Source: Algorimicrobium hallyeonense
GTDB lineage: Bacteria; Bacteroidota; Bacteroidia; Flavobacteriales; Flavobacteriaceae
Direction: 5' to 3'
Assembly: GCF_042657385.1 (NCBI RefSeq)
Contig: NZ_JBHSLA010000001.1
Span: 248,001 to 312,000, forward strand
DNA length: 64,000 nucleotides
Shown here: positions 43,701 through 51,183 of the stretch, piece after piece
Position numbering within the stretch: the stretch's first letter is position 1
Layout: each line of letters begins with the position of its first letter
Notes under the pieces: generated by a model
Seen by the model: only the letters and a program-made list of their open reading frames with translations
Told to the model about the DNA's origin: nothing
Database searches by the model: none
Translations under genes and position numbers: made by a program

Positions 43701-43936
43701 CCATTTGATTGACCAACTATATTAGGTGATATTAAATCATCTGTTAAGTTTTCTGGACTCAAATTGGCTCTTAAGGAAACAACACTACATGGTTGGAACA
43801 CAGCTCCAGAGTAACCACTACCGGTCCATCCTGGAGGTAATGTAAGACCTGCATCGAAATTTTCAACTAATCCAATTTGGGAAAACCCACAAAAGGATAT
43901 GATTCCAAAAAGAATTGAAAGGGTAATTTTTTTCAT
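37736..43936 (-). CDS. Giant type IX secretion cargo with repeat arrays and type B sorting domain
   Basis: A 2066-residue secreted surface protein. The signal peptide MKKITLSILFGIISFCGFSQ is followed by a lectin/MAM-like domain (about 22-180). Four modules of about 215 residues (183-1036) each pair a fibronectin-like part (TAPxNGAVGVxENxDLTW, GTTPGGTD, YYVTIxPYNDNG) with a CUB-like part (LNTVFCYENG, NSGTIE, GGDLAGL, PWDFDVSC). A central region holds WRFSPSGVPNYALQWVDPAGN. Seven repeats of about 77 residues follow (about 1436-1975; GDTGGTFTFNPxPTDGATI). The C-terminal 90 residues (QVITPNDDGVNDTFDL to SSWVYINK) are the gliding-motility type B sorting domain. Together with SprF and OmpA genes downstream it forms a secretion module; adhesion is the likely role. 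Confidence 0.93.
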   Translation of the reverse strand: MKKITLSILFGIISFCGFSQIGLVENFDAGLTLPPGWTGSGYSGAVFQPCSVVSLRANLSPENLTDDLISPNIVGQSNGTDLTVAFDYKIVDWSAAVDPTNPGWGELNVEYSTNNGATWTNMGTIDDSNHQAANTCANISFVLPAANVPTGSDIKLRFENTYFSGNYYFYIDNVTASQVVVDPPSCSNLISPTNGATGVPITADLSWQPATGIPSGYTLAVGTTPGGDDVVTSQGVGLSTSFALPDLEYSTTYYVTITPFNANGDATGCAVQSFTTGADPNAPVDCGSGIPINTVFCYTNNDTTTFSFVSSDGSPLVVVFNSGSTENNWDELIVLDSDGVTNLNAATPYGNGGNLAGLIFTSTGDTITIGVTSDGSGISCTNNPWDFDVACVDTSSIPNCNATLTAPINGEVGVNENVDLTWSPATIFVTGYTVTMGTTPGGTDIADNVDVGPVLTYDPGTLDYDQTYYVTITPYNDNGPAVNCNEESFTVRPDPNQIIDCAANQILNTVFCYENGNNAFQEIFSFQSSDGSPLNMFFNSGTIESCCDNIRIQDGNGTVIFEGNNGGDLAGLSIVSITDRLVMFYEADGSVSCASGSRTPWDFDVSCVDTTVVPNCNAELTAPLNGAVGVDENADLTWSPASVFVTGYIINMGTTPGGTDVLDGVDVGNVLTYPLGTLMFETTYYVTIIPYNDNGNATGCTEESFTVRNDPNQILDCSANEVVNTVYCYSANDDMVFNFASNDGAPLALVFNSGWIEATWDELIVRDSDGTILYQGDNGGDLTGLVFVSSGGSIEVEVDSDGFGSCEGSNNAPWNFDVSCVDTTALPNCNAVLTAPANGAVDVNENEDLFWTPATIFVTGYFINMGTTPGGTDVYNLEDVGNVTTFDPGILDYDQTYYVTIIPYNDNGSASGCTEYSFTTRPDPNQIIDCEAGQVLNTVHCYENGNNQFQEIYSFQSSSGFPLNILFNSGTIETCCDTIRITEGDGTIIYEGTGINGDLAGLEFGSTGDRIIVLAEADGSVSCESGSREPWDFDVWCQTCIPQTVRFDVVNGDCITDPNNPVFEVEVDITDLGDATSLTLTDNQGSAPVVVTETGILNFGPYAASTNVVVTVANTNDPNCTVISNPLAFICPPPPNPCSIVFAGDDTGVDCNTPEVTLSGNFHLYGQDTNNYEINAIDTCPTPPVDGATPTSINVDDTWSDVLELGFDFCFYGGVYNQVIIGSNGVISFEVENAGGFNGWALGAGDTLPNATNATITEANIFGVGHDIDPSVCGSIDYVVLGSAPYRQFVVNYNAVCHFGSQCNSNTSTSQIILHESSNNIDIHVLSKPTCTSWNGGRAVIGLQNVDDTAATTPPGRNTGVWTVTQEESWRFSPSGVPNYALQWVDPAGNVIGTEDTVTVSPTQNSTYTFEVTYDLCTGGQATVVDEVEVTYTNLSTADGTFEMDLDCTGATATILGDTGGTFAFNPEPTDGAIIDPTTGEITNGTSGTTYNVQYTVGDAGCPAIVTEIITLPAAGDPSFTLTATCDGAITTIDGDSGGTFVFNPEPADGATIDSTTGEIFNGVSGNTYTVEYTISGTCPVTRTETVTVLLPSDPSFTLSADCVSATATVTGDAGGVFTFNPVPTDGATIDSASGEITNVVAGASYTVEYTTVGDCPETATQTISIPLIADAAFEMTTSCTGATANVTGDTGGVFTFNPVPTDGAVLDMNTGEITNGVPGSSYTIEYTVGDVSCEATTSETITLPTVGDASFTLTANCDGAVATIDGDAGGTFTFDPVPTDGATINATTGEISNGTGGTTYTVVYSTSGVCAETETQTVTVLPGGDASFTMTVNCDGATAVLTGDTGGTFTFNPLPTDGATIDPGSGEIMNVESGSSYTVEYTTVGTCPTTASETITIPAEEDASFSVVAISCEGATISILGDTGGTFTFNPIPNDGATINATTGEVQNAETNTSYTIAYTTTGPCPVSSEVTFITDECLVQVIPQVITPNDDGVNDTFDLSGYDVSSLEIFNRHGVKVFSHKNGIYTDQFRGVADNGDELPVGTYYYIMKYQNGKVKSSWVYINK
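38012..39632 (-). repeat. Seven tandem coding repeats of about 231 bp
   Basis: Each unit encodes about 77 residues on the plan D-x-SFT-x-(5)-C-x-GA-x-A-(4)-GD-x-GG-x-FTFNP-x-P-x-DGA-(3)-(4)-TGE-I-x-N, then a YTVEYT strand and a second Cys. The two cysteines per unit could form a disulfide. Units differ enough to be old duplications, but DNA identity is high in the GGTFTFNP part. Confidence 0.85.
40830..43390 (-). repeat. Four tandem coding modules of about 640 bp
   Basis: Module starts fall near 43390, 42745, 42098 and 41458, each beginning with a CxxxLTAPxNG-type segment and ending FDVxCVDTT or an equivalent. The last module ends at WCQTC. Modules two to four are most alike; the first is diverged. 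Confidence 0.8.
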
Positions 43937-44208
43937 TGTTTAAATCTAAGTTAGTTAATCAATTGATTATCAACTCACAAATTAAAAACATACTCTTAAT
44001 AGTTCCAGTTTTGAGGGGAAAAACAGACTATGTCAACTAATTTATAGTGTTGATCATTTCATAATATAATTTCTAAAATTATAAAAAAACTATGGCAAGA
44101 AATATTTAACATAAGGTTAATAGATTAAATACGTATTTTATCGGTGAATTGAAAAATACTTTAACGAAAAGCTGCAGTTCATCGATAATTTAACAGCTTT
44201 CTAAAAAT
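43937..44208. other. Gene-free region upstream of the cargo gene
   Basis: AT-rich sequence between the cargo start and the aldo/keto reductase stop. It must hold the cargo promoter, but I find no full TAnnTTTG box. AATCAATTGATT near 43960 is a 12-base palindrome. Confidence 0.4.
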
Positions 44209-45246
44209 TTAAGGCGCTGGATTTGGAAATATTTCATGAACAGCTTGAATAGAAGTCAACAAGCTGTGGTTTAATTCCATGTTAATACTATCAATATTCT
44301 CTTTTAGTTGATCCATATTGGTAGCGCCAATAATATTACTGGTTATAAAAGGTTGTTGTGTTACAAATGCCAAAGACATTTGCGCTAAACTTATGCGATT
44401 ATCTTCCGCTATCTTTAAATAGTGCTTGGTTGCTTCCGTTGCTTGGTTGCTACTGTAGCGAGCAAACCTTGGAAAAAGCTTTAAGCGTGCATTATCCGAA
44501 GCTTGATTTTTAATATATTTCCCTGATAACACGCCAAATGCCATGGGGGAATAAGCTAACAAACCTATATTCTCACGAATCGCTATTTCTGCCATATCAC
44601 CTTCAAAAACACGGTTTAACAGTGAATAGGCATTTTGGATGGTAATCATTCTTGGTAAATTATGTTTTTTAGATTCTTCTAAAAAACGCATGGTTCCCCA
44701 AGCTTTTTCATTCGAAATTCCAACATGTCTTATTTTTCCAGATTTAATAAGACCTTGAAGTGTGTGTAAGATTTCATTAAAATTATCTTGCCACTGGTCT
44801 TCTAAATGGTGCTTGTAATCTCGAATCCCAAATGTATTAGTTTGGCGTTCTGGCCAATGCAATTGGTATAAATCTATATAATCCGTTTGTAAGCGCTTTA
44901 AACTCTGATTAACACCATCTACTAAAGCTTCTGGGCTAAATCCATTGGTTCTAATATGTGCTGTATAATCGCCAGGGCCAGCAATTTTAGAAGCTAATAC
45001 AATCTTATCCCGATTTCCCGTTTTTTGAAACCAATTCCCAATGATACGTTCAGTTTCGGCATAGGTGCTTTGTTCCGCAGGAACTGGATATAGTTCGGCT
45101 GTATCAAAAAAATTAATTCCCTGATCCACTGCATAATCCATTTGCTCATGTCCTTCGGCTTGGGTATTTTGATTTCCCCAAGTCATAGTACCTAAACAGA
45201 GTTTACTAACTTTTATATCGGTTTGTGGTAAGGTTGTGTATTTCAT
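44209..45246 (-). CDS. tas: Aldo/keto reductase, Tas-like
   Basis: A 345-residue NADPH-dependent oxidoreductase. The catalytic tetrad is visible: Asp and Tyr in INFFDTAELYPVPAE, Lys in IVLASKIAG and His in IDLYQLHWPER. The N-terminus LPQTDIKVSKLCLGTMTWGNQN and the C-terminal TNMDQLKENIDSI and PNPAP closely follow E. coli Tas, a putative reductase that can restore tyrosine prototrophy under starvation. The natural substrate is unknown. It stands alone on the minus strand. Confidence 0.9.
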   Translation of the reverse strand: MKYTTLPQTDIKVSKLCLGTMTWGNQNTQAEGHEQMDYAVDQGINFFDTAELYPVPAEQSTYAETERIIGNWFQKTGNRDKIVLASKIAGPGDYTAHIRTNGFSPEALVDGVNQSLKRLQTDYIDLYQLHWPERQTNTFGIRDYKHHLEDQWQDNFNEILHTLQGLIKSGKIRHVGISNEKAWGTMRFLEESKKHNLPRMITIQNAYSLLNRVFEGDMAEIAIRENIGLLAYSPMAFGVLSGKYIKNQASDNARLKLFPRFARYSSNQATEATKHYLKIAEDNRISLAQMSLAFVTQQPFITSNIIGATNMDQLKENIDSINMELNHSLLTSIQAVHEIFPNPAP

Positions 45247-45299
45247 TATAGAAATTAATAATGCTGTTTAATTAAATCTGTTTTGAATATTAAAGCCAT

Positions 45300-46259
45300 T
45301 TATATCTCATTCAATAATTTTGAAATCTCATCCAATTTAGGTGTCAAAATCACTTCAATACGTCTGTTTTTAGCTTTACCTTCTGCTGTTTCGTTACTTG
45401 CAATTGGCGCATATTCACCACGACCAGCAGCCGTTAAATTCTCTGGATTTATGGTTGCGTTTTCTCGTAATATATTTACTATAGCAGTTGCTCGTTTGGT
45501 TGATAAATCCCAGTTTCCACTTAACTGACCATTTCCACTATACGGCACATTATCGGTATGACCTTCAATTAAAATGGCAATTTCCGGATTATCTGCCAAT
45601 ACAGCACCCAATTGGTTTACAGCTTGTTTCCCTTGTGTTCCAACGGCCCAACTTCCAGATTGAAATAATAATTTGTTTTCCATAGACACATACACTTTAC
45701 CACCGCGTTGCTCAACGGTTAAACCTTTGCCTTCAAAATCCGTTAAGGCACTAGAAATAGCATCTTTTAAACGTTTCATATTGGCGTCTTTAGCAGCTAT
45801 CATGCCTTCTAATTCTGCAACACGACTTGAGCGTTCTCCTAATTCTTTTTTCAACTTTTCTAAACGTGCATTTTCAGCAGCTAAAGCTTGTTCTTTAGCT
45901 TCCAATCTTGCTAATAATTCACGATTTTTTTTAGAGTTTTCAGCAATCGAAGCAGAACTATTTGTTTCCAGAGCGTCATAAGATGATTTCAAAACATCAA
46001 ATTTAGATTTTAATCCATCGTAATCTTGTTGCAGTTTATCGCGTTGCGCAACGGTTTCATTATAGTTTTTTTGAAGTGTTTCCAATTCATTCAACGCTTT
46101 GTTCTTTGCCGATGTCAAATCGTTATTATCCGCAGATAATTTACTATTCTGCTTTTTAAGTGTATTGTATTTACTTTCTAAATCTTTATATACTTTTGGA
46201 GACACACATGCTGTTGATAAGGCAAGCAAAAGAACCGATGCTATTAAATAATGTTTCAT
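45300..46259 (-). CDS. OmpA-family coiled-coil lipoprotein
   Basis: A 319-residue lipoprotein with lipobox LSTACVSP. Residues 25-175 form a long coiled coil (DLESKYNTLKKQNSKLSADN and repeating heptads to RVAELEGMIAAKDANMK). The C-terminal OmpA domain (about 195-305) binds peptidoglycan, with IEGHTDNVPYSGNGQLSGNWDLS and the NRRIEVILTP end. It would tether the outer membrane to the wall through a rod. The family is common in Bacteroidota and close to MotB/OmpA-like proteins, but no motor stator gene is near. It lies 22 bases after xth, so it may share its transcript. Confidence 0.9.
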   Translation of the reverse strand: MKHYLIASVLLLALSTACVSPKVYKDLESKYNTLKKQNSKLSADNNDLTSAKNKALNELETLQKNYNETVAQRDKLQQDYDGLKSKFDVLKSSYDALETNSSASIAENSKKNRELLARLEAKEQALAAENARLEKLKKELGERSSRVAELEGMIAAKDANMKRLKDAISSALTDFEGKGLTVEQRGGKVYVSMENKLLFQSGSWAVGTQGKQAVNQLGAVLADNPEIAILIEGHTDNVPYSGNGQLSGNWDLSTKRATAIVNILRENATINPENLTAAGRGEYAPIASNETAEGKAKNRRIEVILTPKLDEISKLLNEI

Positions 46260-46281
46260 ATTGTAATTTTTAAATTTGGGA

Positions 46282-47043
46282 TTATTTTTCTAATTCTAAT
46301 AAAATTGGACAGTGATCACTATGAACGGCATCCGTAAGGATAACGGCTCTTTTTATCTTTTCTTGTAAGGGTTCTGAAACCATAGCATAATCCAAACGCC
46401 AACCTTTGTTGTTTGCTCTGGAATTGGCACGATAACTCCACCAACTAAACACCTGTTTTTCAGGATGTAAATATCTGAATGAATCTATAAACCCGCTGTC
46501 TATAAAATTCCCCAACCATTCGCGTTCTTCTGGTAAAAATCCCGATACACCTTTCATTTTTGGATTATGAATATCAATTTCTTCATGACAGATATTATAA
46601 TCGCCACAAATAACAAGGTTTGGAATTTCTTTCCTTAAATTATCAATGTAGTAATGAAACATATCCATATAATCAAACTTATGCTGTAAACGTGCGTCAT
46701 TAGTTCCAGATGGCAAATACAAACTCATCACGGAAACACCATTAAAATCAGCTCGAATATTCCGACCTTCAAAATCCATGGATTCTATTCCTGTTCCATA
46801 TTCCACATGGTTTGGTTCGGTTTTACTTAATATAGCTACGCCACTATACCCTTTTTTTTGAGCCGAAAACCAATAGCGATAGGTATAACCAGCTTCTTCA
46901 AAAAGCTCCAAGTTTAATTGTTCTTTATTGGCTTTAATTTCTTGTAAACAGATAACATCTGGATCTGCAACAACTAACCAATCAATAAATCCTTTATTTA
47001 ATGCGGCGCGAATACCGTTTACATTGTATGAAATAATCTTCAT
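46282..47043 (-). CDS. xth: Exodeoxyribonuclease III
   Basis: A 253-residue AP endonuclease and 3' exonuclease in base-excision repair. The EEP-fold motifs are complete: MKIISYNVNGIRAALNKGF, DVICLQEIKANKEQ with the metal-binding Glu, GYSGVAILSK, LVICGDYNICHEEIDIHNPK, and the end RRLDY-like WRLDYAMVS with SDHCPILLEL carrying the catalytic Asp and His. The ATG at 47043 gives the standard start; the frame reaches three codons further. A perfect 14-base palindrome lies 13 bases upstream. Confidence 0.94.
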   Translation of the reverse strand: MKIISYNVNGIRAALNKGFIDWLVVADPDVICLQEIKANKEQLNLELFEEAGYTYRYWFSAQKKGYSGVAILSKTEPNHVEYGTGIESMDFEGRNIRADFNGVSVMSLYLPSGTNDARLQHKFDYMDMFHYYIDNLRKEIPNLVICGDYNICHEEIDIHNPKMKGVSGFLPEEREWLGNFIDSGFIDSFRYLHPEKQVFSWWSYRANSRANNKGWRLDYAMVSEPLQEKIKRAVILTDAVHSDHCPILLELEK

Positions 47044-47055
47044 GAATCCCACTTT

Positions 47056-47069
47056 TTTTAGCGCTAAAA
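47056..47069. promoter_or_regulatory. Perfect palindrome upstream of xth
   Basis: TTTTAGC/GCTAAAA is a perfect 14-base inverted repeat 13 bases before the xth ATG, a position that suits an operator or leader element. Confidence 0.35.
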
Positions 47070-47215
47070 CTGCGCATTTATCGATGCTTTTAAAGGCATG
47101 CCGAATTAATTTCAGCTAAAATAAATAATGCGTTACTTTTACACTATTAATTTAATGCCGATTTAACAAAATCTATCAACAAAATAAATTCCTGATTCCA
47201 CAGTTTTAGAAGGAC

Positions 47216-50200
47216 ATGAAATACTGTTTTACCTGTTTCGTTTTTTTTATCTGCTTTTGTGCTTTTGCGCAGGAGACAGATTCTAATTACAAATCAATAA
47301 CAGTTGCAGTTAATGATTCCATAATTATTGATAGTGTGAGTATTAATTCCAGTTTCTTTTCACTTAAAAAATTAGATGCGTCGTTTATTGATGAATCTTA
47401 CTATGAAGTGGATTTTACCAAAGCCATTCTCAAACTCAAAAAACCCATTGATGCAGATTCCATAGTCATCAATTACCTGTCATATCCTGAATTCTTAACA
47501 AAAACGTACCGTCAACTAGACGAGACTGTTATTTTGGCAAATACCAACAAGCAGCAACAATTATATAAGTTAAGTCAGCCAAGTGAAAAATCATCCTTCA
47601 AACCTTTTGACGGCCTAACAACAACCGGTAGTATTTCTCGTGGTGTGGTAATTGGAAACAACCAAAATTCGGTTTTAAACAGTGAATTAGATTTACAAAT
47701 TACAGGTAAGTTAAATGATAAAGTGTCACTTCGTGCATCCATTCAAGATGCCAATGTGCCACTTCAAGAATCGGGATATTCGCAACGCCTAGATGAGTTT
47801 GATCAGGTTTTTATTGAGTTGTTTAGTGATAATTGGAAAATTCGTGCTGGTGATGTTGATTTAGAAAACACCACGTCCTACTTTGGAAATTTCAGCAAGC
47901 GTGTTCAAGGTTTATCGGTAAACGCAAGATTAAATCATCCCGAATCTACCACCAACCTGTTTGCGGCTGGCGCTTTGGTACGTGGCCAATTTACAACCAG
48001 TCAATTTAATGCACAAGAAGGCAATCAAGGTCCTTATAAGTTAAAAGGCCCGAATGAAGAATTATACGTTTTAATCGTTTCTGGTAGTGAAACCGTTTAT
48101 GTAAACGGGATTCCTTTGGAACGTGGCGAAAACAAAGATTATATTATTAATTATAATGCTGGCGAAATTATATTTAATCCAACCTTCCCCATTACTTCGG
48201 AAATGCGGATTACGGTGGATTACCAGTTTAGCGAACGTAATTATTCGCGATTAGTCGTTTATGGTGGTGGTAATTATGACAGCGAAAAGCTAAAACTTGG
48301 CGTGTCTATTTACAGCGAAAATGATTCTAAAAATAGCCCGCTGCAACAGAATCTTTCAGAAGAACAAGTAGAGATTTTAGCCAATGCTGGTGATGATAAA
48401 AGTTTAATGGTAGCGCCATCCAGCTCACCAGAAGCTTATAATGAAAACCGAATTTTATATAAAAAAGAAAGTATAAATGGTGTGGAGGCTTTTGTGTTTT
48501 CCAATAACCCAGACGACCAATTATTTAGCGTTCGGTTTACATTAGTTGGCGAAAACCAAGGAAATTATATTATTGATAACGAATTTAATGGCGAACAAAT
48601 AAACGCCATTTCCACCATCTACAAATACGTGGAACCCATTGCTGGTGAACCACAAGGAAATTTTGAACCTATTATTCAGTTGGTTGCGCCTACCAAATTA
48701 CAATTAGCCATTGTTAATGGTAGTTTTATTCCAACTGACAAAACCAATGTCGCTTTTGAATTGGCAGGAAGCAAAAACGACCTCAACTTATTTTCAGATC
48801 TTGATAATAACGATAATGATGGTTTTGCTGGCAAAATAAAAGTAGACCAAGCCATCATAAAAAAAGATAGTTTATGGAATTTAAATGCCATGGTGGACAC
48901 AGATTATATTCAAGAAAATTTCCGTTCCATACAACGTATTTACAATGCAGAATTTAATCGGGATTGGAATTTAGATCAAACAACCGGGAATCAAGCGGTC
49001 CAAGAACCAGGGAATCAGTTGTTTTTTAAAACAGGGTTGCGCACATTTCACGCTAAAAAAGGATTGGCAAGCTATCAATTTGAACATCTTAATTATGCCG
49101 ATAATTTCAATGGAAATAGACATATTACCTTTGCCGATTTACGTTTAAACAAATGGCATATACTTTCAAATTCCAGTTATTTAACAGCTAATTCTACAAA
49201 TTCAACATCCAATTTTTTACGTTCTTTTAACCGTATTACCTATAGCTTAAATAAAGCTTGGGTTGGCACAAGATTAGCCATGGAGGACAATGAACAAAAA
49301 ACTAAAATCACCAATGATTATACTGCATTAAGTCAACGTTTTAAATCGTATGAAATCTTTTCAGGAATTGGGGATAGCACCAAAATATTTGCCGAAATTG
49401 GTTATAAATACCGAGTGAATGATAGCGTTAGGAGCGGAAACTTACAAAAAGTGAATACCTCAAACACCTTTTATATTGACTCCCGAATTATTCAAAATTC
49501 AAAAACCAATTTATCTATTTATGCCAATTACAGAACGTTAAAAGATGCTGAAAAAGAATCCAATGATGAAAACTCATTAAACTCCCGAATTATTTTCAGT
49601 CAGCGATTTTTTGAGCAACTTGTTTATTGGAATACGGTTTTTGAAACGAATTCTGGAACGCTTCCGCAGCAGGAATTTACATACATTGAAGTGGAATCTG
49701 GACAAGGCGTTTACACGTGGATAGATTATAACAACAATGGCATTCAGGAATTAGAGGAGTTTGAAATCTCTCAATTCCCTGACGAAGCCGATTATATTCG
49801 GGTGCTTTTGCCAAATCAAGTTTTTATAAAAACGCACCAAAATCGGTTGAGTCAACTACTTACGCTTAATCCACAACAATGGATTAACAGTGAAGGCGGT
49901 TTTAAAAAATTCCTCTCCCGATTTCACAATCAAACCTCGTATTTAGTAGATAGAAAAGAAAGACGCTCTGGTAGCGATTTTAATTTAAATCCGTTTGAAG
50001 GTAAAGAAGCAGATCAATTAGCGCTGCAACTAAATTTCAGAAATATCTTATTTTTCAATCGTGGCAAACAACGCTACACCACGTCTTACACCTACTTAAG
50101 TAACAAATCTCAAAACACCTTGTCTTTTGGTTTTATTGAAAACGATTTACAGAGTCACAAGCTGCAATTTACACACAAATTTGCCACAAGTTGGTTGGCC

Positions 50201-50668
50201 AATTTAGAATCGAGCTTTAATAACAATGTAAGTATTAGCGAGAATTATGCGAGTAAAAATTTCGATATAAATGAATCCAACATCAACCCGAAAATCTCTT
50301 ACCTATTAAATGATAACACACGTTTTGATGTGTTTTATCAATATACAAGCAAAGAAAATACCATTGGTAATTTTGAAACATTGAAGCAGCAAAAACATGG
50401 TGCAGCTTTCACTTTTGCTAATTATCAAAAAGCAGCTATTAGTGGTGAGTTTAATTATTTTGACAATAATTTTTCTGGTAGTGTAAACACAGCCGTAGCT
50501 TACCAAATGATGGAAGGCTTACAACCTGGAAAAAATTATACGTGGAGTATTTTAGCACAAAAAAAACTGACTAGCTTTTTAGATTTGAACCTTACGTATT
50601 ACGGCAGAAAAAGTGAAACAAGCAAAGTAATTCACACTGGAAACGTACAATTAAAGGCCTATTTTTAA
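47216..50668 (+). CDS. Large predicted outer-membrane beta-barrel protein, unknown function
   Basis: A 1150-residue exported protein: MKYCFTCFVFFICFCAFAQ is a signal peptide. The N-terminal 130 residues are beta-rich; then GLTTTGSISRGVVIGNNQNS starts a region of amphipathic strands (LDLQITGKLNDKVSLRASIQD, NWKIRAGDVDLENTTSYFG). A Gly-rich domain near 290-350 has YNAGEIIFNPTFPITSEMRI, a strand-turn pattern that recalls surface proteins such as SprA. The rest reads as a large barrel of about 500 residues or more ending VQLKAYF with a terminal Phe. I do not recognise a named family. It is isolated between xth and the metal efflux operon, on the same strand as the latter but with a separate promoter region between them. 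Confidence 0.75.
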   Translation: MKYCFTCFVFFICFCAFAQETDSNYKSITVAVNDSIIIDSVSINSSFFSLKKLDASFIDESYYEVDFTKAILKLKKPIDADSIVINYLSYPEFLTKTYRQLDETVILANTNKQQQLYKLSQPSEKSSFKPFDGLTTTGSISRGVVIGNNQNSVLNSELDLQITGKLNDKVSLRASIQDANVPLQESGYSQRLDEFDQVFIELFSDNWKIRAGDVDLENTTSYFGNFSKRVQGLSVNARLNHPESTTNLFAAGALVRGQFTTSQFNAQEGNQGPYKLKGPNEELYVLIVSGSETVYVNGIPLERGENKDYIINYNAGEIIFNPTFPITSEMRITVDYQFSERNYSRLVVYGGGNYDSEKLKLGVSIYSENDSKNSPLQQNLSEEQVEILANAGDDKSLMVAPSSSPEAYNENRILYKKESINGVEAFVFSNNPDDQLFSVRFTLVGENQGNYIIDNEFNGEQINAISTIYKYVEPIAGEPQGNFEPIIQLVAPTKLQLAIVNGSFIPTDKTNVAFELAGSKNDLNLFSDLDNNDNDGFAGKIKVDQAIIKKDSLWNLNAMVDTDYIQENFRSIQRIYNAEFNRDWNLDQTTGNQAVQEPGNQLFFKTGLRTFHAKKGLASYQFEHLNYADNFNGNRHITFADLRLNKWHILSNSSYLTANSTNSTSNFLRSFNRITYSLNKAWVGTRLAMEDNEQKTKITNDYTALSQRFKSYEIFSGIGDSTKIFAEIGYKYRVNDSVRSGNLQKVNTSNTFYIDSRIIQNSKTNLSIYANYRTLKDAEKESNDENSLNSRIIFSQRFFEQLVYWNTVFETNSGTLPQQEFTYIEVESGQGVYTWIDYNNNGIQELEEFEISQFPDEADYIRVLLPNQVFIKTHQNRLSQLLTLNPQQWINSEGGFKKFLSRFHNQTSYLVDRKERRSGSDFNLNPFEGKEADQLALQLNFRNILFFNRGKQRYTTSYTYLSNKSQNTLSFGFIENDLQSHKLQFTHKFATSWLANLESSFNNNVSISENYASKNFDINESNINPKISYLLNDNTRFDVFYQYTSKENTIGNFETLKQQKHGAAFTFANYQKAAISGEFNYFDNNFSGSVNTAVAYQMMEGLQPGKNYTWSILAQKKLTSFLDLNLTYYGRKSETSKVIHTGNVQLKAYF

Positions 50669-50672
50669 GTCT

Positions 50673-50688
50673 TGTAACAGTTGTTACA
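50673..50688. promoter_or_regulatory. Operator-like inverted repeat at the metal efflux promoter
   Basis: TGTAACA-GT-TGTTACA is a perfect seven-base inverted repeat with two central bases. It sits where the -33 element of the downstream -7 box (50709) should lie, the classic place for a repressor site. No regulator gene is adjacent. Confidence 0.6.
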
Positions 50689-50708
50689 CAATAGCTCAAA
50701 AAATTTCG

Positions 50709-50716
50709 TACTTTTG
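50709..50716 (+). promoter_or_regulatory. -7 box of the metal efflux operon
   Basis: TACTTTTG matches TAnnTTTG. It ends only six bases before the ATG at 50723, so the transcript would be nearly leaderless. Confidence 0.5.
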
Positions 50717-50722
50717 TTTAGT

Positions 50723-51112
50723 ATGCAAAAACTTGTTGCCATATCATTTTCATTTTTAGTTCTTTTTCAGAGCTTTAATATTTCTTTTGAAGATTTCTCG
50801 CGTTTTAGCGTCTTGCTAGATCATGCAGAATATCATCAAGAGCAGTATGGCGATTCATTTTTTGAATTTTTGGCAGAACATTATGGTGATGCCACATTCC
50901 ATCCAGCAAGCTCTCACAAAGAGCATGAAGATTTACCATTCAAAGAACATCATCAAGCTTGTGTTCATAGCGCCATGGTTTTTACTTTAAATATTCAAGA
51001 TTACCTCATTTCTCACGAGCCTTTTGTGGAAATCCCTATTAATTCGCATTACCAAGAATCCATTTCTTTATTTGAAAAACAAGCCGTTTTTCAACCACCC
51101 AAATTAGCATAA
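50723..51112 (+). CDS. Small His-rich exported protein heading the metal efflux operon
   Basis: A 129-residue protein with a hydrophobic N-terminus (MQKLVAISFSFLVLFQSFN) and then a His- and acid-rich middle: DHAEYHQEQYGDSF, EHYGDATFHPASSHKEHEDL and KEHHQACVHSAM. About a dozen histidines in 60 residues suggest divalent-metal binding in the periplasm. The family is not named, but such proteins sit before CzcA-type pumps in flavobacteria. The frame reaches back to a TTG at 50681, which lies inside the operator palindrome; the ATG at 50723 is better. It precedes the RND gene by 71 bases. Confidence 0.75.
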   Translation: MQKLVAISFSFLVLFQSFNISFEDFSRFSVLLDHAEYHQEQYGDSFFEFLAEHYGDATFHPASSHKEHEDLPFKEHHQACVHSAMVFTLNIQDYLISHEPFVEIPINSHYQESISLFEKQAVFQPPKLA

Positions 51113-51183
51113 TTCCGTTTTATCTTTTTTTAATCACTAGCAATCCTGCTTTGGATAGCTAGCAACTTTATTTAAAATGAATT

